DNA of 64,000 bases from NCBI RefSeq assembly GCF_003864415.1, contig NZ_BFFP01000007.1:1-64000 (forward strand), written 5' to 3'. Source of the stretch: Ligilactobacillus salitolerans. Lineage in GTDB: Bacteria; Bacillota; Bacilli; Lactobacillales; Lactobacillaceae. The notes under the pieces are model-generated. The model ran no database searches. It saw nothing but the letters and a program-made list of their open reading frames with translations, and was not told the DNA's origin. The translations under genes and the position numbers were made by a program. Of the stretch, positions 16,740 to 25,455 are shown piece after piece (the stretch's first letter is position 1; every line of letters starts with the position of its first letter).

Positions 16740-18971
16740 GTGAAAGCAACGGAAATGGCTGAGACCTATCGACAAGCCGTAAAATTATTGAAGGACAAAC
16801 AAGCCAAAGAAGCCAAACCGCTCTTGACGCGGATCTTCCACCAGAAGGAAGATTTTAAGTCAACTGCCTACTACCTAGGCAAGGCTTGCTACCGGCTTGA
16901 GCAATACTCGGATGCAGCGAAGTACCTGCATCTTTTTTTACGACTCAAAAAGAAGACTAATCGCGCCCAGGCCTACCGTTTGCTGGCGCGCGTTGCTTTA
17001 GGCATCAAAGACCCAGAACAGGCCAAAGAGGCGCTTGCAGACGCTCAGAAAGCCGGGATGCCGGCTGCCAAGCTTGCCGCGGTCACCCAAGCAACCGAAC
17101 AGTTAGAAAAGCAGCTGGCACAAAAGGCCGCCAGGAAAAAGAAATTACATGAGCGCGGCTATGAAGAACTGCGTTTTCGTTTCGTTAAATTGGCTAAAAA
17201 CGGGACGCCAATCGCTGAAAACGACAGTGATAAGTATCGGCATAGTTATTTTTTCATCAATGGCATGACCGTCAAAAAATTGCATAATTTTAAAGACGGC
17301 GAATGGCATGACTTGGATGTGACCGTGCCGAAACCAGCCGATTTTCCGGGCTACTGGAGTGTATCCTTAACCGACCTGCGGACCTACTACAAGGATGTTA
17401 TTCCTCAACTCAAGGAGCTGCGGTATCGTTCGGCGATCAACGACTGGATGGAAGACGACCCGTTTTTCGTGCAGCGCTGGGAGAAGTCGCGTGTCTTTTC
17501 GCTCCTACTCTTGCCGCTCTTCGATAAAGATGAGATCGAAAGCCTCTTGCTGGAATATGACTTGCTCGATGCAAAAGCCCGCGAGCACTTGCAAAGCTGC
17601 GATGATCTGATCATGCTCAAAGAACGCGGGGAAGTCTTGCCGTTATCGGAAAGCAGGCTAATTTCTAACCTGGAATTACTGCGAGAGTTCGGCTATATTT
17701 GCCAGGAGAATTGCGGCGGGACTCTGCATTTGCGGGAGAAATGCGAAGGCGAGCGCTACTTGCTCAAGCTGCTGGCCGAAGATCATTGCCGGCCCTACAA
17801 ACTTAAGGGCAGCTTTGGCTCTTTTAAGCCGACGGCAGAACAGAAGAAATTCATCGCTTGGTTGAAACATTCCGACAGGCGGGTCGATGCTTTGCTCGGG
17901 GTCGGCGGCTCCGGCAAAACCTATACTCTAGGCAAAATTTTTCAAACCAACAAGGTTTTGGCATTGGCGCCCACCCATAAGGCGCGGATCAACCTGATTT
18001 TAAACGGCTTTACCAACGCGCAGACGATCCAGAAGATCGGTTTTGACATCGACCAGGGCATGGATGATGCCGAACTCTACCACGAATTGGGCGACTTCGA
18101 AACGGTCATTATTGACGAAATCTCGATGGTCACCCAGGAGATGCTGGTCAAATTAATGCAAACCTTTGGTCACGGCGTGCGCTACTTGCTGCTGGGCGAC
18201 GACTGCCAGCTGCCGCCTGTGACTAACGATACTGAAGCCTTGTCAGTGGCTGGCAACGTGATGGCGCTGTTAAAGAACAAGGGGCATGCCTTCTATTTTA
18301 CCGACAATATTCGCTGTCAGGATCCGCAGACCCGGGAGTTTATCGCTTCTTGCCGTGCAAGAACCTTTGACGGCAGCCGGGGTGACCCACATTATTTTCA
18401 CGAAAGTTTAAAGGAAATGCTGCGCTATAAAAAAGAGCACATCGATATTTCTGAGTGCATGATCTTGGCTTACCGCAACTTCAACGTGGCTCAGATCAAC
18501 CAGGCTTTTTACCGCGTCTTGTCCCAAGATAAGCAAAATGTCGTGCCATTTGAAATTGAAAACAACAAGGGACGGGGCGGCTTTTTTGTCGGCGCGCAGG
18601 TCGTCTTTTACGAAAACGGCTGGGCCGGTAAGAACTACACCAACAGTGAATTTGGCGTTGTGACCGGTGTTTCTTTGCCTAAACACACCGGCGGCAAGGC
18701 TGAGATCACGGTCAAGACAGATTTGAATGAGTACAAGCTGCCGTTGTCCAAGGCGAAGCGGGACTTGCTGCTAGCCTATGCGATCACGATCCATAAGGCG
18801 CAAGGCAGCGGGGCGGATAAAGTCTATGTGGTCGAGACCGGCAGCTATGGCTTGGCCTATACGGCGGTCTCTCGCTCCAAAGGGCAGTTAAGTTTCGTTA
18901 ATATGAACGAGATCCAGTTGGCAGAGAGCTTGGCTAACCCGGATGTCGTCAAGAAAAATATTTATGGATAA
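16740..18971 (+). CDS. TPR-containing PIF1/RecD-like ATP-dependent helicase
   Basis: 743 residues. The first ~130 residues are helical repeats of TPR type (YRQAVKLLKDKQAKEAKPLL, AYYLGKACYRLEQYSDAAKY), followed by a charged linker and a mixed middle region. The helicase core begins near 370: Walker A LGVGGSGKTYT at about 386, TPTHKARI-like APTHKARINL, Walker B VIIDEISMV near 456, LLGDDCQLPPV, and a UvrD_C_2-type end AYAITIHKAQGSGADKV with YTAVSRSKGQL. This is the RecD2/PIF1 class of superfamily 1. GTG start with AAAGGAG in front. It follows the MupG-like gene by 21 bp, so they are probably co-transcribed. The fused N-terminal repeats suggest a protein partner; the role is unknown. Confidence 0.75.
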   Translation: MKATEMAETYRQAVKLLKDKQAKEAKPLLTRIFHQKEDFKSTAYYLGKACYRLEQYSDAAKYLHLFLRLKKKTNRAQAYRLLARVALGIKDPEQAKEALADAQKAGMPAAKLAAVTQATEQLEKQLAQKAARKKKLHERGYEELRFRFVKLAKNGTPIAENDSDKYRHSYFFINGMTVKKLHNFKDGEWHDLDVTVPKPADFPGYWSVSLTDLRTYYKDVIPQLKELRYRSAINDWMEDDPFFVQRWEKSRVFSLLLLPLFDKDEIESLLLEYDLLDAKAREHLQSCDDLIMLKERGEVLPLSESRLISNLELLREFGYICQENCGGTLHLREKCEGERYLLKLLAEDHCRPYKLKGSFGSFKPTAEQKKFIAWLKHSDRRVDALLGVGGSGKTYTLGKIFQTNKVLALAPTHKARINLILNGFTNAQTIQKIGFDIDQGMDDAELYHELGDFETVIIDEISMVTQEMLVKLMQTFGHGVRYLLLGDDCQLPPVTNDTEALSVAGNVMALLKNKGHAFYFTDNIRCQDPQTREFIASCRARTFDGSRGDPHYFHESLKEMLRYKKEHIDISECMILAYRNFNVAQINQAFYRVLSQDKQNVVPFEIENNKGRGGFFVGAQVVFYENGWAGKNYTNSEFGVVTGVSLPKHTGGKAEITVKTDLNEYKLPLSKAKRDLLLAYAITIHKAQGSGADKVYVVETGSYGLAYTAVSRSKGQLSFVNMNEIQLAESLANPDVVKKNIYG

Positions 18972-19008
18972 AAAAGGACGCGCTCTGGTTGGATCAGAGC
19001 GCGTCCTT
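18969..19008 (-). terminator. Terminator between convergent genes
   Basis: A perfect 14-bp stem (AAGGACGCGCTCTG with CAGAGCGCGTCCTT) has six T on the minus-strand side, ending the alcohol dehydrogenase gene. The stem may also stop the helicase transcript from the other side. Confidence 0.8.
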
Positions 19009-19024
19009 GTGTATTAGAGGAGTT

Positions 19025-20212
19025 CTAGAATGAGAAGTCCAAGTTTCCGTCATAAGCGGCTTGGAAAATTTTCACGATGTCTTCTTTAGTCCCAACGCGT
19101 GGGTTAGAGGCTGCGTTGCCGTCCTTTAAGGCATTTTCTGCCATCAGCTCGAAGTCTTCCGGCTTAGCACCAATGTCTTTGATGGTCTGCGGGATCCCGA
19201 CATCATCGGAGAGCTGCTTCATGCCTTTGATCGCTAATTCTGCAGCATCGCGAGTTGACAAGCCGTCTGTGTTTTCGCCCATGAACTCTGCCAGTTCGGC
19301 GAATCTTTGCGGATCGGCGATCAAATTGTATCTTTCCACGTAAGGCAGCAATAATGCACAGCAGACACCGTGCGGGGCATCGTACTGACCGCCTAATTGG
19401 TGGGCCATCGCGTGGACATAACCCAAGTTGGCATTGTTGAAGGCCATTCCGGCTAACATCTCGGCTTCGACCATTTCCGTGCGTGCTTTTAAGTTATGGC
19501 CGTTAGCCACTGCTTCTCTCAAGGAGCCTTCGATCAGCTGGATCGCTTCGATACATTGCGAATCTGTGATCGGGTTATGATCAACTGAAACATAAGGTTC
19601 GATCGACTGGACAAAAGCATCCATCCCGGTTGCTGCCGTCAGAGCTTTAGGCACGTCAAGCATGAGTGTTGGGTCATTGAAGGAAACCAACGGGATATTG
19701 CGCCAGGAAACGACCACGAACTTCAAGTGTGTTTTTTCATTGGTGATCACCGCGTGCCGTGTTAGTTCTGAGCCTGTCCCGGCCGTGGTGTTGACCGCGA
19801 TCATCGGCGGTAAGGCATGGTCGAGTGTTTCGATCCCTGCCAATTTGGTAATGTCTGAGCCGTTAGTCAAGATGATCCCCGCGCCCTTACCGGTATCGTG
19901 GGCGGAACCGCCGCCGATCGTGATCAATGAATCGGCATGCTCTTTTTCATATAAGTCTTTGACCTCTTGGATGTTATGGATTTTCGGGTTAGGTTCAACA
20001 CCGTTGTAGATCACATAGTCGACCCCGGCTTCGTTGAGCGAAGCGATAGTTTGTTCAACCGCGCCGCCCTTGAGACCCTCCAAAAACTTATCGGTGACTA
20101 AGACCGGTTTTTTCATCCCGAGCATCTTAGCTCTTTCACCGATCTTGCCGATCACATTTGGTCCAAAGAAATTCACACTTGGCATCAGAAAATCATAACT
20201 GCGTTCTGTCAT
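19025..20212 (-). CDS. Iron-containing alcohol dehydrogenase
   Basis: 395 residues of the group III metal-dependent alcohol dehydrogenase family. The nucleotide-binding motif GGGSAHDTGKG lies near residue 100. The metal-binding His residues are in AMAHQLGGQYDAPHG near 265-280, and TAGTGSELTRHAVI is also typical. Family members reduce aldehydes to alcohols (ethanol, 1,3-propanediol, lactaldehyde) with NAD(P)H in the cytoplasm; the substrate cannot be fixed here. The start ATG has a strong AGGGGGAGC site. The gene is separated from the glycerol dehydrogenase-like gene by about 230 bp with its own promoter region. It serves NADH reoxidation in fermentation. Confidence 0.85.
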   Translation of the reverse strand: MTERSYDFLMPSVNFFGPNVIGKIGERAKMLGMKKPVLVTDKFLEGLKGGAVEQTIASLNEAGVDYVIYNGVEPNPKIHNIQEVKDLYEKEHADSLITIGGGSAHDTGKGAGIILTNGSDITKLAGIETLDHALPPMIAVNTTAGTGSELTRHAVITNEKTHLKFVVVSWRNIPLVSFNDPTLMLDVPKALTAATGMDAFVQSIEPYVSVDHNPITDSQCIEAIQLIEGSLREAVANGHNLKARTEMVEAEMLAGMAFNNANLGYVHAMAHQLGGQYDAPHGVCCALLLPYVERYNLIADPQRFAELAEFMGENTDGLSTRDAAELAIKGMKQLSDDVGIPQTIKDIGAKPEDFELMAENALKDGNAASNPRVGTKEDIVKIFQAAYDGNLDFSF

Positions 20213-20447
20213 TACGAAAGCTCCCCCTAATTGATATTTAATTTTGTTTGAATGCGGACGGCTAATCGATCAGCTGGGTCAAAAGACTGCTTAACGCGAA
20301 ATTTAAAGAAGATAGTGAATTATTTACCTTAAATAATAACTTCAAAAAGCGCGTTTTTCTGCCTTGATCGAGCTGTTTGTTTAACCAACTCCATGATATA
20401 GCACTTTTATTCACAAGTAAAGCCCTAAAAAAACTCTTTTCTAATTT

Positions 20448-21542
20448 CTAGAAATTAGCAGTGACATATTGATCCACGGCGACCAAAACATCTGCCACGT
20501 CTTCAGCCGTGACCGTAAACGGCATCCGGTGCATCGTTTCGGTCGGCAGGGTGGCTTGCTGGCCGACTTTGAGCAGGTCAGCATAGCTAACGTCGGAAAG
20601 CTTGAGGTCAGCCAGAGTAGTTGGCAGTCCCAGTGATTTATTAAAGGCAATATACTTGTTGAGCTCGTCAGTCGAGACCTGGTCCAGCATTAGTTCGCAC
20701 AGATAACCGTAGGCGACTTTTTCGCCGTGCATCATGGTCTCGCTGGGTCCCGTCAAGGCAGTGAAACCATCGTAGATCGCGTGGGCAGCGGCTAAACCGG
20801 AACTTTCAAAGCCCAGCCCGCTTAAGAGGGTGTTGGCTTCCACCACGGATTCCAATGCCGGCGTGACGACTTGCCCTTTGGCGGAGGCAACGGCTTGTTT
20901 AGCATGGGCAAATAAGTTATCGGCGCAAGTCTGCGCGATTGCCAGCGAGGCTAGGGTCGGGCCGGCGCCAAGCATTGATTCCTCATAGGCCCGCGCTACG
21001 TCTTTGGCTTCGATGTTGGTTGCCATCGCGTCGCCAATCCCCGCGATCAGGTTTCTGACCGGCGCGTGGGCAACAACGCGCGTGTCGACTAAAACAAGGT
21101 CCGGGTTTTTGGCATAGAAGGCGTATTTTTCAAATTTACCGTCTGGTGTATACAGGACTGAAAGAGCCGAGCACGGCGCGTCAGTCGAGGCAACGGTTGG
21201 CAAGATAGCTACCGGCAGCTTGGTGCGCGCGGCCACGTTTTTGGCGGTATCTAAGGTCTTGCCGCCGCCTAAACCAATGATAAAGTCGTTGCCGGCTTTT
21301 TGTGCTGCTTCCGCGATCCGCTGGCATTCTTCATCCGAGGCTTCCCCGCCAAATTCGACATAAGCCGCGGTAAAGCCTTCCCTTTCCAGAGTCGCGTTCA
21401 ACTTTTCACCGATGATCTTCCAGACAGTTGCGTCGCACAGTAAAAGCGGCTTAGACCCGAGCGCGGCCAGATACTCCTGCGGTTCATCGAAAACTCCGCT
21501 GCCCTGAATGTAATGGGCAGGACTGGCAAATTCTTTGATCAT
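20448..21542 (-). CDS. gldA: Glycerol dehydrogenase-like metal-dependent dehydrogenase
   Basis: 364 residues. The NAD-binding motif GLGGGKTLDTAKN near residue 92, PTVASTDAPCSALSV, and the metal-ligand region (GIGDAMAT, later HAIYDGFTAL and MMHGEKVAYG) follow the order in GldA. The usual reaction is NAD-dependent oxidation of glycerol to dihydroxyacetone. The second of two close ATG codons was chosen since GGAGG lies seven bases before it. A small ribbon-helix-helix protein gene lies 87 bp upstream on the same strand and may regulate or simply share the transcript. No dihydroxyacetone kinase gene is in the window. Confidence 0.8.
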   Translation of the reverse strand: MIKEFASPAHYIQGSGVFDEPQEYLAALGSKPLLLCDATVWKIIGEKLNATLEREGFTAAYVEFGGEASDEECQRIAEAAQKAGNDFIIGLGGGKTLDTAKNVAARTKLPVAILPTVASTDAPCSALSVLYTPDGKFEKYAFYAKNPDLVLVDTRVVAHAPVRNLIAGIGDAMATNIEAKDVARAYEESMLGAGPTLASLAIAQTCADNLFAHAKQAVASAKGQVVTPALESVVEANTLLSGLGFESSGLAAAHAIYDGFTALTGPSETMMHGEKVAYGYLCELMLDQVSTDELNKYIAFNKSLGLPTTLADLKLSDVSYADLLKVGQQATLPTETMHRMPFTVTAEDVADVLVAVDQYVTANF

Positions 21543-21629
21543 GATCATACCTCCAATTTGAAATTTAATTCACAAACTAATGATACCGCTTTTATTTTAG
21601 CTGTCGCAAATAATTCGACTACGGTCGGA

Positions 21630-21791
21630 TCATTTAGCAGCGGCACTTTGCTGATCGAGCAGTTCCAGCGCCTTTTCGATCACTTCAGCCTGGGAGAGGT
21701 CCAAGCGCCGGGATAACTTCAGCAATAACTTGCGGTTCTCTTGGGATGCACTAACATGGATCGATTGTTCGCGTTCTTTTTCGTTTTTCAT
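21630..21791 (-). CDS. Small ribbon-helix-helix-like protein
   Basis: A 53-residue product with an ideal AAGGAGG site six bases before ATG. The sequence SIHVSASQENRKLLLKLSRR, then LDLSQAEVIEKALELLDQQ has the strand-helix-helix pattern of CopG/Arc-type DNA-binding proteins: a short beta strand (SIHVSA), a first helix, a turn at DLSQ and a second helix. It is probably a DNA-binding regulator or the antitoxin-like half of a pair, but no toxin gene is adjacent. The glycerol dehydrogenase-like gene follows. Confidence 0.6.
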   Translation of the reverse strand: MKNEKEREQSIHVSASQENRKLLLKLSRRLDLSQAEVIEKALELLDQQSAAAK

Positions 21792-21988
21792 GAATTTGCC
21801 TCCTTAGTTAAAATTTTAACCTTGACTTCAGTCCTTCTATAACGTGTTTTACACCGTTCTTATGATGAATTCAAGCCTTATCAATACTTATTTATTTAAA
21901 ATAGTGCTATTATAAGTGTTACAGACCATTATATATAACTAATGGACTCGCAAGTTGTGACTGTAACTCTAAGGAGGAATTTATATAC

Positions 21989-22846
21989 ATGATCAATATT
22001 GCATCAACCACTGATAGTGATTTTGCCGATAATTTAATGACTTTTTATGTTTCGATCCTGGAGCATAACCTCGATGAGGACTTTCATTTTTTTATTATCG
22101 ACGACAAATTAAGTAAAGCAGACCGCGCCTATATCAGGCAGCTGGAACATATTTACGGCAATTGCCGTGAGATCACTTTTCTGGAAAGTGATTTTGAATA
22201 CTATAAAGAAGCCAACACTGATTCGCCGGATTCAGCGATCAAGGAAAATACCTACTACCGACTGGAATTGCCGGAGTTAGTTGATTGTGACCGGATCTTA
22301 TACCTGGACAGTGACATGATCTGTACCGGGAGTCTGGTCGACTTGTGGCATGAAGACCTCAATGGCAATGTGATCGGTGGCGTTGAAGACCAGGGCTATG
22401 TTGACCGCTTGACAGAAATGCACGTCCCACATGACAAGAACCTGTACTTTAATGGCGGGCTGCTGCTGTTTGATACCAAGAAGTGGCGGGAAGAAAATGT
22501 GACCGAAAAAGTCCGCCAGTATATCGTTGAGCATTCAGACAACCTGATCTACCAGGATCAAGACGCTTTAAACGCCGTTTTGGTCGGCAAATGGCAGGTA
22601 CTTGACCCGCGCTATAATGTGCAGTCCAAGCTAGCCCGTCATGACTATATCAACCCTGATCCAGCAGGCGAGAAGTTAGCAATCAAAGCCCGCCGCGATC
22701 CGCTGCTGATCCATTTTACCGGCTGGAGCAAGCCTTGGGTCCGTTATGGCAAGTGGATGCACCCTTGGCGGGATGAATATTACCAATATAAGTTCATTGC
22801 GACCCAACGGCTGCGGGAATATACGGAAAATTTGGCAAAAGCATAA
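21989..22846 (+). CDS. Glycosyltransferase family 8 protein
   Basis: 285 residues in the GT8 fold. MINIASTTDSDFADNLMTFY starts the nucleotide-sugar domain, RILYLDSDMIC near residue 105 holds the DxD metal motif, YFNGGLLLFDTKKWRE near 150 and YQDQDALNAVL follow, and the end has LIHFTGWSKPWVRYG with the usual His-x-x-Gly-x-x-Lys-Pro block. Such enzymes transfer glucose or galactose from UDP-sugar to a lipid or protein-bound acceptor at the inner membrane face. No polysaccharide cluster surrounds it, so the acceptor is unknown. AAGGAGG-like site precedes the ATG. Confidence 0.85.
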   Translation: MINIASTTDSDFADNLMTFYVSILEHNLDEDFHFFIIDDKLSKADRAYIRQLEHIYGNCREITFLESDFEYYKEANTDSPDSAIKENTYYRLELPELVDCDRILYLDSDMICTGSLVDLWHEDLNGNVIGGVEDQGYVDRLTEMHVPHDKNLYFNGGLLLFDTKKWREENVTEKVRQYIVEHSDNLIYQDQDALNAVLVGKWQVLDPRYNVQSKLARHDYINPDPAGEKLAIKARRDPLLIHFTGWSKPWVRYGKWMHPWRDEYYQYKFIATQRLREYTENLAKA

Positions 22847-22956
22847 AGTTAAAAAACGAGCATTTTGCTCAGGCGAAGTGGTCGTTTTATTTTGAGAAAA
22901 AAGCTGATATTTCGACGTGAAAGGGTTATCATAAATGTGAAATGGAGGGATGTGCA

Positions 22957-23766
22957 GTGAGATATACACTCAATGACTTCAGTCAAATGATCGACCATAC
23001 TAATTTGCACGCGGATGCTTCGTTTGACAACATGGTCAAATTATGTGACGAAGCTAAGCAGTATCACTTTAAAATGGTCGCGATCAACCAGACCCAAACG
23101 GCAACTTGCGCCAGGCTGCTCAAGGACAGCCCGGTCCATACCGGCGCGGCGATCAGCTTTCCGCTGGGCCAGACAACGCTGCGGGCGAAATCTTTCGAGG
23201 TCCACGACGCGATCGAAAAGGGTGCTGATGAGATCGACTACGTTGTCAACTTGACTGCGGTGAAGAACGGCGACTTCGACCATGTCAAAACGGAGATGCA
23301 GACGCTAGTTTCGCTATGTCATGACCGGAACGTTTTATGTAAAGTTATCTTTGAAAACTGTTATTTGACCAAGGACGAGATCAAAAAGCTGGCGCAGATC
23401 GCCAAGCAGGTCCAGCCGGACTTTATCAAGACTTCGACCGGTTTTGGTTCAGGCGGGGCAACTGTCGCTGATGTCAAATTAATGAAAGAGACCGTCGGGG
23501 ATACGGTGCGCGTCAAAGCGGCCGGTGGGATCCGCAACAGCGATGACTTTTTGGCGCTGATCGAAGCCGGCGCTGACCGGATCGGGACTAGTTCTGGCAT
23601 TGCGATCATCGAGGCTTTGAAACACAGATTTGAGCAAGATCAAGTTAGTGCGATCGAGCTGCGCACTGGTGAAGCTGACAAAAAAGCCCCCAAAGTCGGT
23701 GCTGGTACGCCGGATGATCACGACACAGTTGGCGAGTATGATCTTTGGTCAGACCTTTACGAATAA
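22957..23766 (+). CDS. deoC: Deoxyribose-phosphate aldolase
   Basis: 269 residues of the DeoC/LacD aldolase family. The Schiff-base Lys lies in [11 protein letters not shown] near 185, the second conserved Lys in [14 protein letters not shown] near 155, and DHTNLHADA near the start holds the first Asp. The enzyme splits 2-deoxyribose 5-phosphate into acetaldehyde and glyceraldehyde 3-phosphate during nucleoside breakdown. The GTG at 22957 was chosen over an ATG five codons earlier because GGAGGG lies between them at the right distance. It stands alone, without deoB or pdp. Acetaldehyde could feed the alcohol dehydrogenases nearby (inference). Confidence 0.9.
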   Translation: MRYTLNDFSQMIDHTNLHADASFDNMVKLCDEAKQYHFKMVAINQTQTATCARLLKDSPVHTGAAISFPLGQTTLRAKSFEVHDAIEKGADEIDYVVNLTAVKNGDFDHVKTEMQTLVSLCHDRNVLCKVIFENCYLTKDEIKKLAQIAKQVQPDFIKTSTGFGSGGATVADVKLMKETVGDTVRVKAAGGIRNSDDFLALIEAGADRIGTSSGIAIIEALKHRFEQDQVSAIELRTGEADKKAPKVGAGTPDDHDTVGEYDLWSDLYE

Positions 23767-23772
23767 GAAGCG

Positions 23773-23808
23773 GTGTCTTTCATTTTGACGATGAGAGGCA
23801 CTTTTTTT
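23773..23808 (+). terminator. deoC terminator
   Basis: GTGTCTTTCAT pairs with ATGAGAGGCAC over a 7-base loop and is followed by seven T, just after the deoC stop. Confidence 0.75.
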
Positions 23809-23854
23809 GAGCTGAAATTGTTTAACTGTGTAGGGGTCAGGCTGGATTGCCAAA

Positions 23855-23984
23855 TAAACTCGCGTAAGTCGAGCAGAGTCACGCGAGAATAGATTTGCCC
23901 AGAAGATGGTGAGATTAGGAGCTAAACTACACCTGTTTGCTCAGAAGATGGTGAGATTAAGAGCTAAACTACACCTGTTTAGCT
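23855..23984 (+). repeat. Hairpin element plus two 42-bp tandem units
   Basis: CTCGCGT...ACGCGAG (about 23859-23887) forms a hairpin that recurs in nearly the same form at 39361-39399. It is followed by two 42-bp direct units starting AGAAGATGG at 23901 and 23943. The rest of 23809-24129 is AT-rich, without a gene. Confidence 0.65.
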
Positions 23985-24129
23985 CAGAGAGAAAAGAGAT
24001 CCGTTTGCTCGAGCTGCTCGTTTCTGAACCAAAAGCAGCAGAACGTTCATAGGTGATCAAAGCAATTTTTTTCAACTAGTTCAAATTTTATTTAGATTTT
24101 GGGCGATTTTTTTGTTGGGGTATTTTGTT

Positions 24130-24143
24130 TGGAAACGTTTACT
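24130..24143 (+). promoter_or_regulatory. cre box upstream of the secreted aldose epimerase
   Basis: TGGAAACGTTTACT matches the CcpA consensus TGNAANCGNWNNCW at all fixed positions and directly precedes a TATAAG -10-like element, about 50 bp before the start codon. Glucose repression by CcpA is expected. Confidence 0.7.
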
Positions 24144-24195
24144 ATAAGTGTTAATCTGAAATTGATAAATATTTTAATGAAAGGATGTGCTTATA

Positions 24196-25344
24196 GTGAA
24201 GCATAGTGAATTGACAAAAACTCTCGTGGCAAGTTTGGCAGTGTGCTTGGGCGTCATGGGGCTCGGCCAGCTTGGGCAGAGCGAGACAGTTTTTGCCAAG
24301 AAGACGGACAACGGCAAGGTTGAGAAATTTGACAAATACAAGGGCCACCAGGTTTACGAATATACCGTCCAGAATAAATCCGGGCTGAAAGTCTCAGTTC
24401 TCAGTCAAGGCGGGACCCTGCATGGAATCTACGTGCCAAAAGGCGCCAAGGACAAGCGCAACATTATCATGTCCTTCAAACATACCAAGCAGTACTACAG
24501 CAAGGCGGCTAAGTCGCTTTATGTTGGCCAGCAGATCGGGCCAGTCGGCAACCGGATCCGCGACGGGAAATTTAAGCTAGACGGCAAGACGGTTTCTGTC
24601 CCGACCAACGAAAACGGCAATACCCTGCACAGCGGCAAGCATGGCTACAATTCTGTGCGCTGGAAGGGCAAGGTCGGAACTTATCATGGAAACCCGGCGA
24701 TCACTTTGCGCCATACCTTTAGTTCGAAGTACACCGGTTTCCCCGGCAAAGTTAAAGCAACGACCAGGTATGTCGTGACCGATGATAATCAGGTCAAAGT
24801 CTTGATGAGTGCCAAAAGCACCAAGGACACCGTCTTTGATCCAACGATCCATGCCTACTTTAACCTAGGGCAGGAAAAGACGATCCGTGATCAAGAGTTG
24901 ACGATGAACTCGACCCAGCGCTTAGAGCTTAATAAAGAGAAGGTTCCAACCGGCAATCTGCTCGAAAATAAAGGGACCTATGACTTTACCCAGCCAAAAG
25001 CGCTTGGGTCCCACTTGGATCACCTGATCACCACTAAGGAACAGGGCTTTGACACAATGTTCAAGGTCAAACCGGACAAGAATGATCAGATCGCCAAATT
25101 ATCCGATCCGAAGACCGATCGTTCAGTGACCTTCCTGTCGAAACGTAATGGCATGGTGGTTTATTCCGGCAATTCGATCACCAAGAAAGTGCCGTTTGAA
25201 TCTGGGGCCGGCCGCCAGCATGCTGCAATTGCGCTCGAACCGCAAATGCTGCCTGACGCGGTCAATCACCCAAGCTTCGGCGATGTCTCGCTAAAAGCTG
25301 GGCAAACCAAGACCAAGGAGATCACCTACAAGATCGACTATTAA
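24196..25344 (+). CDS. Secreted aldose 1-epimerase (galactose mutarotase family)
   Basis: 382 residues. GTG start with AAAGGA in front. Residues 1-35 form a signal peptide (KHSELTKT, hydrophobic VASLAVCLGVMGLG, cleavage near TVFA-KK). The mature part has the mutarotase features: GPVGNRIRDGKF, NTLHSGKHGYNS with the first catalytic-region His, TIHAYFNLGQ with the second His, and ALEPQMLPDAVNHP with the catalytic Glu. The enzyme interconverts alpha and beta anomers of aldoses. Most GalM proteins are cytoplasmic; this one appears exported, so it would act on external sugars before uptake. The cre box supports a role in sugar use. Next gene is a secreted esterase. Confidence 0.85.
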   Translation: MKHSELTKTLVASLAVCLGVMGLGQLGQSETVFAKKTDNGKVEKFDKYKGHQVYEYTVQNKSGLKVSVLSQGGTLHGIYVPKGAKDKRNIIMSFKHTKQYYSKAAKSLYVGQQIGPVGNRIRDGKFKLDGKTVSVPTNENGNTLHSGKHGYNSVRWKGKVGTYHGNPAITLRHTFSSKYTGFPGKVKATTRYVVTDDNQVKVLMSAKSTKDTVFDPTIHAYFNLGQEKTIRDQELTMNSTQRLELNKEKVPTGNLLENKGTYDFTQPKALGSHLDHLITTKEQGFDTMFKVKPDKNDQIAKLSDPKTDRSVTFLSKRNGMVVYSGNSITKKVPFESGAGRQHAAIALEPQMLPDAVNHPSFGDVSLKAGQTKTKEITYKIDY

Positions 25345-25455
25345 ACAATTGAGGCAAACGGACCGCTGGATCAAATGGTTCGGCGGTTTTTGCATGGTAT
25401 CATGCGGCTGCAGTTGAATTTACTTGCTGTCTTTGCACTTTAGGGGGAATTCCCA

